Assembly: GCF_019890675.1 (NCBI RefSeq) | Contig: NZ_JAIOAA010000002.1 | Location: 650,351-714,350 of the forward strand | DNA from: Micromonospora sp. PLK6-60 | GTDB lineage: Bacteria > Actinomycetota > Actinomycetes > Mycobacteriales > Micromonosporaceae | DNA: 64,000 nt | Direction of reading: 5' to 3' | Part shown: positions 8,806-16,514 of the stretch, piece by piece | Layout: every line of letters starts with the position of its first letter | Numbering within the stretch: the first letter of the stretch is position 1 | The notes under the pieces: model-generated | The model's input: only the letters and a program-made list of their open reading frames with translations | Database searches by the model: none | Told to the model about the DNA's origin: nothing | Position numbers and translations under genes: made by a program

Positions 8806-9303
8806 CTACCGGCTGATCGCCGGGTCGCCGGCGAGCAGGTCGGCGAGCGCGGCGACCCCCCGCCGGTCGGCGACGGCGACGAGGGTGTCGTCGGTGCGCA
8901 GCAGGAAGTCCGGGTCCGGTGCGGTGATGACCTGCTCGCCGCGGACGACGGCGACGATGGAGGCGCCGGTACGGCGGCGCGCGCGGGTGGCGCCCAGCGG
9001 CCGGTCGACGTACGGGGAGCCGGCCGGCAGCCGCAGGCGGGCGGCCGAGACTCCCTCTACCTGCCGTTCCAGCTCGGTCAGGTGGTCGACGGTGACGGTC
9101 TCGTCGAGCACGTCGGCGACCCAGCGTGCCTCGTCCGGATCGAGGGCGATGGTGCAGAGCGCCTGGTCGGTGTCGTCCGGGTCGTAGAGGACGAAGTCCC
9201 GCCGGCCGGACCGGTGGCAGACGACACCGAGACGCTGGCCGGCGCGGGTGGTGGTGCTCCACCGGATGCCGACTCCGGGAAGCGCGATCCTTTCCATGGT
9301 CAT
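8806..9303 (-). CDS. TrkA-C / KhtT-like cation:proton antiporter regulatory subunit
   Basis: A 165-residue cytoplasmic protein. The N-terminal half (GVGIRWSTTTRAGQRLGVVCHRSGRRD) matches the N-terminal domain of KhtT-type regulatory subunits. The C-terminal half (residues about 85-165) is a TrkA-C (RCK_C) domain with VAVVRGEQVITAPDPDFLLRTDDTLVAVADRRGV. Such subunits gate K+/H+ or cation/proton antiporters in response to nucleotides or pH. The usual KhtU membrane partner is not adjacent on either side, so this copy is an orphan in this window. The start is ATG at 9303; the open frame further upstream has no ribosome-binding site. Confidence 0.8.
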   Translation of the reverse strand: MTMERIALPGVGIRWSTTTRAGQRLGVVCHRSGRRDFVLYDPDDTDQALCTIALDPDEARWVADVLDETVTVDHLTELERQVEGVSAARLRLPAGSPYVDRPLGATRARRRTGASIVAVVRGEQVITAPDPDFLLRTDDTLVAVADRRGVAALADLLAGDPAISR

Positions 9304-9593
9304 CGTTTCGTCCCCATCCACTCGGCGCAGCCCTGATCGTGGTGCGCGGGTCACCCCGGGCGACCACACCACCAGCATGGTCCGGCGAACCAGCGTCCCG
9401 CATCGGTGCCGACCCCCATCTCCGGCCCGGTCGCCGGGCCCCGGCCGGGAACATGGGGGCCCGCCCCGATGCCCCCGGGGCCCGCGCTGGGCCAGTCTCG
9501 AGTGCGGGGCCCGGCCGGGTGGACCGGCCGCCCGGAGCCGGGGACGCTGCTAGAAATGGGCAGGGCCGAACGTGCCGGAGAGGGGGCCGCGAG

Positions 9594-10550
9594 GTGTCGT
9601 TGTCGCTGTTCTGGCGGATCTTCCTGCTCAACGCGGCGGTGCTGGTCGTGGCCACCGTCCTGCTGCTGCTCGGTCCGGTCACCGTGTCGGCCCCGGTGGT
9701 GCTCACCGAGGCGCTGGTGCTGACCGGCGGGCTCGGCGCCATGCTGGTGGCCAACGCGGTGCTGCTGCGCGTCGGCCTGGCGCCGCTGGAACGGCTCGGC
9801 CGGACCATGCGCACGATCGACCTGCTGCGGCCCGGGCACCGGCTGCCGGCCACCGGCCAGGCCGCCATCGCCGACCTGATCCGCACCTTCAACGCGATGC
9901 TGGACCGGTTGGAGGCCGAGCGGGCCAGCAGCGCGGCGCGGGCCCTGTCCGCCCAGGAGTCCGAACGTCGGCGGGTGGCGCGGGAGCTGCACGACGAGAT
10001 CGGCCAGACGTTGACCGCGGTGCTGCTGGACCTCAAACGGGTCGCCGACCACGCGCCCCCACCGGTGCGCGACGAGTTGCACCAGGTGCAGGAGACCACC
10101 CGCAACAGCCTCGACGAGATCCGGCGCATCGCCCGCCGGCTGCGCCCTGGCGTCCTCGACGAACTCGGCCTGACCAGCGCGCTCAAGGCGCTCACCCGGG
10201 AATACAGCACCGGCGGGCTGACCGTGCACCGGGACATCGACGCGGACCTGCCGGAACTCGACAACCAGCTCGAACTGGTGCTCTACCGGACGGCCCAGGA
10301 GGGGCTCACCAACGTGGTGCGACACTCGGGGGCCCACACCGCGTGGCTGGAGCTGCGCCGGCACGCCGGCGCGGTCGAGCTGCGGGTCCGCGACGACGGC
10401 CGCGGGATCAGCACCCCCCACGAGGGCGCCGGCATCCGCGGCATGCGGGAACGCGCCCTGCTCATCGACGCCGACCTCACCATCGGCCCGTACCCGACCG
10501 GCGGCACCGAGGTGTGCCTCCGGGCACCCCTGCGAAACGAGACCAGCTGA
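9594..10550 (+). CDS. Sensor histidine kinase with HAMP domain
   Basis: A 318-residue kinase. Two transmembrane helices (about residues 8-28 and 35-58) have almost no extracellular loop between them. A HAMP linker (LAPLERLGRTMRTIDLL) follows, then a HisKA_3 domain with the phospho-His in RRVARELHDEIGQTLTAVLLDLK, and a HATPase_c domain (RTAQEGLTNVVRHSGA, RDDGRGI, GIRGMRERA). The start is GTG at 9594 with GGAGAGGGGG upstream. It is cotranscribed with the response regulator that begins three bases after its stop. The short loop suggests sensing within the membrane or inside the cell. Confidence 0.9.
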   Translation: MSLSLFWRIFLLNAAVLVVATVLLLLGPVTVSAPVVLTEALVLTGGLGAMLVANAVLLRVGLAPLERLGRTMRTIDLLRPGHRLPATGQAAIADLIRTFNAMLDRLEAERASSAARALSAQESERRRVARELHDEIGQTLTAVLLDLKRVADHAPPPVRDELHQVQETTRNSLDEIRRIARRLRPGVLDELGLTSALKALTREYSTGGLTVHRDIDADLPELDNQLELVLYRTAQEGLTNVVRHSGAHTAWLELRRHAGAVELRVRDDGRGISTPHEGAGIRGMRERALLIDADLTIGPYPTGGTEVCLRAPLRNETS

Positions 10551-10552
10551 CC

Positions 10553-11203
10553 ATGCCCGAGCCCACCCGCATCCTCATCGCCGACGACCACGCGCTGGTC
10601 CGCCGCGGCGTCCGGCTGATCCTCGACAACGAACCGGACCTCACCGTCGTCGCGGAGGCCGCCGACGGGGCCGAGGCCGTCGAGCTGACCCGCTCCGTGC
10701 GCCCGGACCTGGCCATCCTGGACATCGCCATGCCCCGGCTGACCGGCCTGCAGGCCGCCCGGCAGATGTCGCGCGCGCAGCCCGAACTGCGCATCCTGAT
10801 GCTCACCATGTACGACAACGAGCAGTACTTCTTCGAGGCGTTGCGGGTCGGCGCCGCCGGTTACGTGCTCAAGTCGGTGGCCGACCGGGACCTCATCGAC
10901 GCCTGCCGGGCCGCCATGCGGGACGAGCCGTTCCTGTATCCGGGCACGGAGACCACGCTGATCCGCGACTACCTGCGGCGCGGGGTCACCCCCGGCGAGG
11001 TCGCCCGGCCGATCACCGACCGTGAGGAGGAGGTCCTCAAGCTCGTCGCCGAGGGCAACAGCAGCAAGCAGATCGCCGAACTGCTCTTCCTCAGCGTCAA
11101 GACCGTGGAACGGCACCGCTCCAACATCCTGCAGAAGCTCGGCCTGCGCGACCGGCTGGAACTCACCCGCTACGCCATCCGGGCCGGTCTCATCGAGCCG
11201 TGA
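10553..11203 (+). CDS. LuxR/NarL-family response regulator
   Basis: A 216-residue partner of the kinase just upstream (two bases between stop and ATG). The receiver domain has IADDHALVRRG, the phospho-acceptor Asp in DLAILDIAMPRLTGLQ and Lys in GYVLKS. The output domain is a LuxR-type helix-turn-helix (ITDREEEVLKLVAEGNSSKQ, SVKTVERHRSNI). Regulated genes are not evident. The gene converges on a secreted propeller protein, with a shared hairpin at 11224-11255 between them. Confidence 0.92.
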   Translation: MPEPTRILIADDHALVRRGVRLILDNEPDLTVVAEAADGAEAVELTRSVRPDLAILDIAMPRLTGLQAARQMSRAQPELRILMLTMYDNEQYFFEALRVGAAGYVLKSVADRDLIDACRAAMRDEPFLYPGTETTLIRDYLRRGVTPGEVARPITDREEEVLKLVAEGNSSKQIAELLFLSVKTVERHRSNILQKLGLRDRLELTRYAIRAGLIEP

Positions 11204-11223
11204 GCCGCCGGGCGGCGGGGCCA

Positions 11224-11255
11224 CCGAGGGGCACGCCGGGCGGCGTACCCCTCGG
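11224..11255. terminator. Hairpin between convergent genes
   Basis: Arms of 14 bases (11224-11237 and 11242-11255) with one mismatch and a 4-base loop, between the stop codons of the response regulator and the secreted propeller gene. Likely bidirectional terminator. Confidence 0.65.
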
Positions 11256-11264
11256 GGGTCGTGG

Positions 11265-12203
11265 TCAGTGCGGGCGCACCGCCGTCACGGTGTACGGGGT
11301 GGTCGGCGTCGGCGGTGTGGTGAACCGCCCGTTGGGCAGGTAGAGCCGGCCGAGGGCGGCGGCCACGGTGGTCGGGATGTCGAAGTTCGGGTCGGTGATC
11401 GTGCCGGTGAACCGGCCGGCGGTCCCGGCCCGGTTCAGCTCGACCACGGCGATCCGGTTGAGCTGGTTCTGCACCACGTAGAGCGTGCGGCCGACCAGCA
11501 GCAGCCCGTCGCCGAAGTCGAACGACGCGCCGGGCACGTCGACCGTGGTGGTGGCGCCGGTCGCCGGGTCCACCCGGAACAGCCGGCCGGTGTTGGACTG
11601 CACCACGATCAGCGCCGCCCCGTCCGGCGTGCGCTCGATTCCGTTGAGGTTGACCCCCGTGCCGACCTGCTGATAGGCGCCGGTGAGCGGAATTTCGGCG
11701 AACCCGCCGGCCGGTGGCAGCGCGCCGCCCCGGCCCAGCGGCAGGCGGTACAGCACCGGCCGGTTGGAGTCGGTGAACCAGGCGGCGTCGCCGGTGAGCA
11801 CGACGTCGTTGACGAACGTCGGCGTGGTGGCGAACTGGTACCGGGCGAGGACCGCGCCGCTGCGGGTGTCGATCACCCGGGCGTCGCCGGCCGTGCCGCC
11901 GGCGACGAACAACCGGCCGCGCGGGTCGACCGCGAGGCCGAGCGACGGCGTGCCGGTGGCCGGGCTGAGCTCCCGGCCCGCCCCGGTGATCAGGTCGATC
12001 CGCTGGATGGCCCCGGTGGCCCGGGAACCGAAGTAGGCGTAGCGGCCGGCGGTGGCGATGCCCTCCGGCGCGAACCCGTCGGGCAGGCGCAGGACGGTGG
12101 GCCGGATGTTCGGCGCGTGCGCCCGGGCGGGCGCCGGCGCGGCGGCGGCGAGGAGGGCGGCGGTCAGGGCGGCGCCGAGGGCGGTCCTGAGGCGTCGGTT
12201 CAC
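11265..12203 (-). CDS. Secreted SMP-30/NHL-like beta-propeller protein
   Basis: A 312-residue secreted protein. It has a signal peptide (residues 1-28, ending ARA). The mature part consists of repeated propeller blades: PEGIATAGRYAYFGS, SLGLAVDPRGRLFVAGG, FVNDVVLTGDAAWFTDSN, LNGIERTPDGAALIVV, FGDGLLLVGRTLYVV and IPTTVAAALGRLYLPN. This resembles SMP-30/gluconolactonase-type propellers, and in actinomycetes such proteins are often misannotated as superoxide dismutase. No enzymatic residues can be assigned. The start is GTG at 12203 with GGAAGGAG five bases upstream. Function unknown; perhaps a secreted lactonase or binding protein. Confidence 0.75.
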   Translation of the reverse strand: MNRRLRTALGAALTAALLAAAAPAPARAHAPNIRPTVLRLPDGFAPEGIATAGRYAYFGSRATGAIQRIDLITGAGRELSPATGTPSLGLAVDPRGRLFVAGGTAGDARVIDTRSGAVLARYQFATTPTFVNDVVLTGDAAWFTDSNRPVLYRLPLGRGGALPPAGGFAEIPLTGAYQQVGTGVNLNGIERTPDGAALIVVQSNTGRLFRVDPATGATTTVDVPGASFDFGDGLLLVGRTLYVVQNQLNRIAVVELNRAGTAGRFTGTITDPNFDIPTTVAAALGRLYLPNGRFTTPPTPTTPYTVTAVRPH

Positions 12204-12380
12204 TGTGCTCCTTCCGGTCGGCAGGCGGATCGCCGCCGGGTGCACCGGGGGAGTCGGGCCTGCCGGGATCAGGGGGCCAGAACTTCTCCCACTGTACGTT
12301 CCGCACCGGTGGGTTTCCGGCCCGCGCCGCGTGGTGATGTTGACCGGCACCGGTCCCGACGACTGACGGAGGTGAGCGCG

Positions 12381-12809
12381 ATGGCCGCACCGGAGAGCGT
12401 GCCCCGGCTGTGCCAGGTGGTGCTCGACGGCACCGACATCCGCGCCCTGGCCGAGTTCTACCGGTCCCTGCTGGGGCTGGTCTATCGCCCGGGCGACGAG
12501 CCGCCGACCGACGGGAGCCCGGACGAGCGGGGCCGCGACTGGCTGGTGCTGCGCCACCCGGAGGGCGGCACCCAGCTGGCGTTCCAGCAGGTCGACCGGC
12601 TGCCCGAGGCGACCTGGCCGGAGCACGACGTACCCCAGCAGCTGCACCTGGACCTGACCGTCGGGTCGGTGGCGGAGCTGGCGGTGCAGCACGAACGGGT
12701 GCTGCGCCTGGGCGGCCGGCTGCGCTTCGACCGCAGCGACGACCCGGACGAGCCGCTGCGGGTCTACGCCGACCCGGCCGGCCACCCGTTCTGCGTCTTC
12801 GTCGGCTGA
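12381..12809 (+). CDS. VOC (glyoxalase/bleomycin-resistance) family protein
   Basis: A 142-residue protein with the paired beta-alpha-beta-beta-beta modules of the vicinal oxygen chelate superfamily: LCQVVLDGTDIRALAEFYRSLLGL at the start, then LAFQQVDRLPEATWP, LHLDLTVGSVAELA and VYADPAGHPFCVFVG. The last block is typical of small glyoxalase-like proteins of actinobacteria. The ATG follows ACGGAGG by eight bases; an in-frame GTG lies nine bases upstream. Substrate unknown. Confidence 0.85.
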   Translation: MAAPESVPRLCQVVLDGTDIRALAEFYRSLLGLVYRPGDEPPTDGSPDERGRDWLVLRHPEGGTQLAFQQVDRLPEATWPEHDVPQQLHLDLTVGSVAELAVQHERVLRLGGRLRFDRSDDPDEPLRVYADPAGHPFCVFVG

Positions 12810-12917
12810 CCGGCGCGGCCGGGCGGCGGCGCGGTCGGGTCGCGGCGCGGTCGACATCGGAACGGGCGATCCATAGACTCCGGTCGTTCTGGTACCACGA
12901 GTCCAGGGAGGACCCAC

Positions 12918-13673
12918 GTGTCGATCGCCACCCGACCGCACGTCCCGCCGCTGCTGTCCCGCCTCGCCGGCGTGGCGGTGGTCTGCGCCGCGCTCGTCGC
13001 CACCGGGGGTGCCGCGGCCACCGCGGCGCCCCCCGGTGAGCCGGCGCCCACCCGTGGCCCGTGCGCGTACACCCCGACGCCGGAGGATCCCGCGGTCCGG
13101 CCGGTGCCGCTGCCGCCGGACCCCCGGCGGACGCCGGATCGGGGTACGGTCCGGGTCACCCTGCGGACCAGCCAGGGCCCGATCGGGCTGACCCTCGACC
13201 GCGCGCAGGCCCCGTGCACCGTGCAGAGCTTCCTGCACCTGGCCCGGCACAAGTTCTACGACCGGACGCCGTGCCACCGGCTCACCGCCTCGCCCCGGCT
13301 GAAGGTGCTCCAGTGCGGTGACCCGTCCGGCACCGGCGAGGGCGGCCCCGGCTACCGGTACGCCGACGAGCTGCCCACCGACCTGCCGCCGACGCCGATC
13401 GACCCGACCGGGGTGCGCCGCCTCTACGCCCGGGGCACGCTGGCCATGGCCAACGCCGGCCCGGACACCAACGGCAGCCAGTTCTTCCTGGTGCAGTCGG
13501 ACTCGGCGCTGCGCCCCGACTACACCATCTTCGGCACGGTCGACGCGGCCGGGCTGGCGACGCTGGACCGGATCGCGGCCGGCGGGATCGCCGCCACCCC
13601 GGAGGACCCGGCGCCGATCGACGGCGCACCGGCCCTGCCGGTGGAGATCTACCGGGCCAAGCGGGGCCACTGA
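12918..13673 (+). CDS. Secreted cyclophilin-type peptidyl-prolyl isomerase
   Basis: A 251-residue exported protein. The N-terminal signal sequence ends near residue 37 (ATAAPP). A Pro-rich linker with Cys is followed by a cyclophilin domain from about residue 75. Cyclophilin signatures are FLHLARHKFYDRTPCHRLT and MANAGPDTNGSQFFLVQ. It would catalyse proline cis-trans isomerisation in secreted proteins outside the membrane. The GTG start has AGGGAGGA upstream. It forms a short same-strand series with the VOC gene before it and the merR gene after it, but each seems to have its own promoter or terminator. A GC-rich hairpin follows the stop near 13684-13718. Confidence 0.88.
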   Translation: MSIATRPHVPPLLSRLAGVAVVCAALVATGGAAATAAPPGEPAPTRGPCAYTPTPEDPAVRPVPLPPDPRRTPDRGTVRVTLRTSQGPIGLTLDRAQAPCTVQSFLHLARHKFYDRTPCHRLTASPRLKVLQCGDPSGTGEGGPGYRYADELPTDLPPTPIDPTGVRRLYARGTLAMANAGPDTNGSQFFLVQSDSALRPDYTIFGTVDAAGLATLDRIAAGGIAATPEDPAPIDGAPALPVEIYRAKRGH

Positions 13674-13720
13674 CCCCCGCCCGGCGCGGGGTCGCGCCTC
13701 GGCCCGACCCCGCGCCCGGC

Positions 13721-13751
13721 TTGAGTCTCCACCCGGGGGAGACGGAAGAGT
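13721..13751 (+). promoter_or_regulatory. MerR-type promoter with 19-bp spacer and dyad
   Basis: A -35 TTGAGT (13721-13726) and -10 AAGAGT (13746-13751) are 19 bases apart, the over-long spacing typical of MerR-controlled promoters. The spacer carries the dyad GTCTCC-N7-GGAGAC (13725-13743). The -10 ends six bases before the ATG of the merR gene, which predicts a leaderless, autoregulated transcript. Confidence 0.6.
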
Positions 13752-13757
13752 GTCGGT

Positions 13758-14690
13758 ATGAACGACGACCGGCGCTACTCGATCGGTGAGCTGTCCCGGC
13801 GCACCGGACTGACGGTCAAGGCCATCCGGTTCTATGCGGACCGGGGAATCGTGCCGCCCACCGATCGCAGCCCGGCCGGCTACCGCCGGTACGCCCCGGC
13901 GGCCGTCGCCCGCCTGGAACTCGTCCGGACCCTGCGGGACCTGGGACTGGACCTGGTCACCATCCGGCGGGTGCTGGACCGGGAGCTGTCCCTCGCCGAC
14001 GTCGCCACGGCGCACGCCGAGGCGCTGGCGGTGCGGATCCGCGCCCTGCGCCAGCAGCGGGCGGTGCTGGCGGCGGTTGCCGGACGCGGGTCCGACCCGA
14101 AGGAGATGGAGCTGATGCACCGGCTGGCCCGGCTCTCCGGCGCCGAACGACGGCAACTGGTCGAGGACTTCCTCGACGACGTCTTCGCCACCCGCCGGAC
14201 CGATCCCGCGTTCGCGGGCATCGCCCGCTCGCTGACCCCGGAGCTGCCCGACGACGCCAGCGAGGCGCAGGTCGAGGCGTGGGTGGAGCTGGCGGAACTG
14301 TGCCAGGACCCGGGCTTCCGCGCCGGCCTGCGGCGGCTGGCCGAGCAGCACGCCGCCGACCGGGCCGGCGACCCGGTGGTGCGCCGCGACGCGGTCGCGC
14401 TGGTCCGGGCGCATGCCGGGCCGGCCCTCGCCGGTGGCGTCGACCCGGCCTCACCGGGGGCGGACGCCGCCGTCGCGGCGATCATGAGCGGGTACGCCCG
14501 GCTCTGCGGCCGGCCCGACGACGTCGCGCTGCGGCGGCGGCTGTCGGCACGGCTGGCGGCGGCGAACGATCCGCGCCGGGAGCGCTACGAGCGGCTGCTC
14601 TCCGTGGTCAACGGTTGGCCGGTCAGCGGAAGCGTGGCACCGGTGCTCGACTGGGCTCTCCGCGCGCTGCGCGCCCGGACCCCGGGCTGA
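13758..14690 (+). CDS. MerR family transcriptional regulator
   Basis: A 310-residue regulator. It has the N-terminal MerR winged helix (YSIGELSRRTGLTVKAIRFYADRGIVPP, then RSPAGYRRYAP) and a coiled-coil dimerisation helix (LVTIRRVLDRELSL onward). A helical C-terminal domain of about 190 residues has no visible metal-binding Cys set. Long MerR proteins of this type usually bind drugs or other organic ligands. The promoter just upstream has the 19-bp spacer and dyad of MerR operators, so autoregulation is likely. No downstream target is cotranscribed. The 3' side holds a degenerate tandem repeat. Confidence 0.88.
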   Translation: MNDDRRYSIGELSRRTGLTVKAIRFYADRGIVPPTDRSPAGYRRYAPAAVARLELVRTLRDLGLDLVTIRRVLDRELSLADVATAHAEALAVRIRALRQQRAVLAAVAGRGSDPKEMELMHRLARLSGAERRQLVEDFLDDVFATRRTDPAFAGIARSLTPELPDDASEAQVEAWVELAELCQDPGFRAGLRRLAEQHAADRAGDPVVRRDAVALVRAHAGPALAGGVDPASPGADAAVAAIMSGYARLCGRPDDVALRRRLSARLAAANDPRRERYERLLSVVNGWPVSGSVAPVLDWALRALRARTPG

Positions 14691-14726
14691 CCGTGCTCGC
14701 CCCGGCCGTTGCGCGCCCTGCGGGTC

Positions 14727-14893
14727 GGCTGGCCGAACTCGGCCGGGCCGTCGCGCGGCCGTCGTACCCCGGCTGGCCGAACTCGGCCGGGCCGTCGCGC
14801 GGCCGTCGTACCCCGGCTGATCGGACTCGGCTGGGCCGTCGCCTTGCCGTCGTACCCGGCTGGCTGAACTCGGCCGGGCCGTACGCCGGCTGA
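14727..14893. repeat. Four tandem copies of a 43-44 bp repeat
   Basis: Units start at 14727, 14771, 14815 and 14858, each beginning GGCTG followed by a CGGCCGGGCCGT-like block. The first two copies are nearly identical; the third and fourth are degraded. The repeat fills the gap between the merR stop and the 3' end of the chitinase gene. No protein-coding role is apparent, and there are no spacers of CRISPR type. Confidence 0.75.
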
Positions 14894-14963
14894 GTGTGGG
14901 TGGCGGCGGCCTTGGCCCCGGTCCGGGCCGTGCGGGGCGCGGACCGGGGCTCGTCGGTGGGTG

Positions 14964-16337
14964 TCAGGCCGGCAGTCGCCAGATCTGGTTGGCGCTGGCC
15001 CAGCAGTCCCAGATCTGCAACCGGGTGCCGTCGGCCGAGCTGTTGTCGGTGGCGTCCAGGCAGCGGTTCGACGCCGGGTTGCGCAGCGTGCCGTTGGACT
15101 GGGCCTGCCAGACCTGGGCGCCGGTGCCGTTGCAGTCCCAGAGCTGGATCTTGGTGCCGTTGGCCGTGCCCGCGCTGGTCACGTCGAGGCACTTGCCCAG
15201 CGCCCGCAGCGTGCCGTCGCCGGCCACGGTCCAGCTCTGCGCGCCGGTGCCGTTGCAGGTCCAGAGCTGGATGGCGGTGCCGTTGGCGGTGCTGGCCGAG
15301 GCGACGTCGACGCACTTGCCGGCGATGCCGGTGATCGGGCCGGTCCGCCCGCTCGGCGGCGGGGTGCCGCCACCGGTCGCGGTGTCGTAGATGGCCCCGA
15401 CCAGCGACGTCGAGCCCGTGGTGTCCTGGGAGAGTTCCCAGTTCATCATGCCGCCGGCGTTGGCCATCGCCCACTGCGTCTTGCGCTTGACGGTCGGGAC
15501 GCCGTTGTAGCACTGCTGCACGCCGCCGGCGGTGGTGCAGTCCCGGTTGGCGTTGGCCGGGTCCAGGGCGACCAGCGCCGCGTAGGTGTAGTAGCCGGGG
15601 CGGCTGTAGAAGGGCACCCCGAGCACCGCCTTGCTCGCCGGCAGGCCGCGCGCCTTCCACCCGTTCACGCTGTTGATCGACCAGTCGTAGTTGGCGTGCG
15701 GGCTGCCGCCGTCGTAGGCCATGATGTTCAGCCAGTCGACGTAGCCGAACACCGCGGTGGGCACGCCCTGGAGGTAGTAGCCCTCGGAGACGACCGCCGC
15801 GGTGAGCAGCTTGCCCCGGCTGTGCAGCGCGCTGCTCAACTGCTGCATCAGCAGCGAGTAGTTGGTGGCCGAGGTGCCCGGGTCCGGATATTCCCAGTCC
15901 ATGTCGACGCCGTCGAGGTTGTACTGGTTGACGAAGTTGACCACGTTGGTGACGAACGCGCCGCGGGCGGTGGAGTTGGCGGCCAGCGCCTCGAACGCGG
16001 AGTCGTCGCCGTCGTTCCAGCCGCCGATGGCGATGGAGACCTTGACGTTGTTGGCGTGCCCGAGCGACACCAGCGAGGAGAGCTTGCTCGGGTTCTCCAC
16101 CGCGCGCAGGGTGCCGTTGCTGTTGGGCAGCACGAACGCGTAGTTGATGTGGGTGAGCTTGCCGTACGGGACCGAGTTGACGTTGCCCTGCCAGGAGGGC
16201 AGGTAGCCGACGCTCTTGAAACCGTTCGGCAGCACCGCGGCGTCGGCGGGCGCGGCGGTCAGGGTGAGGGTGGCGGCGGTGGTGACGAGCGCGAGCAGGC
16301 CGGCGGCGAGGGCCGAGCGGCGGCGTGGTGTGGGCAT
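14964..16337 (-). CDS. Secreted GH18 chitinase with CBM13 (ricin-type) domain
   Basis: A 457-residue enzyme with a signal peptide (residues 1-33, ending ADA). The GH18 barrel spans about 36-320. The catalytic signature DGVDMDWE has the proton donor Glu149. VSIAIGGWNDG (the SxGG motif) and LNIMAYDGG are also present. A short Gly/Pro linker leads to a ricin-type beta-trefoil (about 335-457) with three QxW-type repeats (QSWTV, QVWQA, QIWRL). It would cut chitin outside the cell, with the trefoil binding polysaccharide. It lies downstream of a GH87 enzyme on the same strand but has its own promoter. The combination suggests attack on fungal walls. Confidence 0.93.
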   Translation of the reverse strand: MPTPRRRSALAAGLLALVTTAATLTLTAAPADAAVLPNGFKSVGYLPSWQGNVNSVPYGKLTHINYAFVLPNSNGTLRAVENPSKLSSLVSLGHANNVKVSIAIGGWNDGDDSAFEALAANSTARGAFVTNVVNFVNQYNLDGVDMDWEYPDPGTSATNYSLLMQQLSSALHSRGKLLTAAVVSEGYYLQGVPTAVFGYVDWLNIMAYDGGSPHANYDWSINSVNGWKARGLPASKAVLGVPFYSRPGYYTYAALVALDPANANRDCTTAGGVQQCYNGVPTVKRKTQWAMANAGGMMNWELSQDTTGSTSLVGAIYDTATGGGTPPPSGRTGPITGIAGKCVDVASASTANGTAIQLWTCNGTGAQSWTVAGDGTLRALGKCLDVTSAGTANGTKIQLWDCNGTGAQVWQAQSNGTLRNPASNRCLDATDNSSADGTRLQIWDCWASANQIWRLPA

Positions 16338-16456
16338 CGAGGGGCCCTTTCGGCGTGGGCGGTCGCGGCGCCGTGCCGTCCCGGGCCGGCGCTGACTGGG
16401 CCAGTCGCCGGGCCGGAACGTACGGGTCGGTCGGGGTGCTACCTCGAGGCAGCAGA

Positions 16457-16486
16457 ATAATAAACAGCCCTAACTAAAAGCGTCAA
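16457..16486 (-). promoter_or_regulatory. Predicted promoter of the chitinase gene
   Basis: On the minus strand TTGACG (16486-16481) and TATTAT (16462-16457) are separated by 18 bases, close to the vegetative sigma-70 consensus. The predicted start point is about 110 bases before the chitinase start. The region is AT-rich compared with its surroundings. Confidence 0.5.
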
Positions 16487-16514
16487 TGAAGCACTTCGAT
16501 GGATCGTCCGGCCC

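Noticed and set aside
11265..14414. A minus-strand frame of over 1000 codons upstream of the secreted propeller
   Set aside because: It is antisense to the VOC, cyclophilin and merR genes and lacks protein-like sequence before the GTG at 12203, which has a ribosome-binding site and signal peptide.
14727..14893. Tandem repeat as a CRISPR array
   Set aside because: The copies abut with no unique spacers and the repeat is GC-rich and degenerate; no cas gene is in the window.
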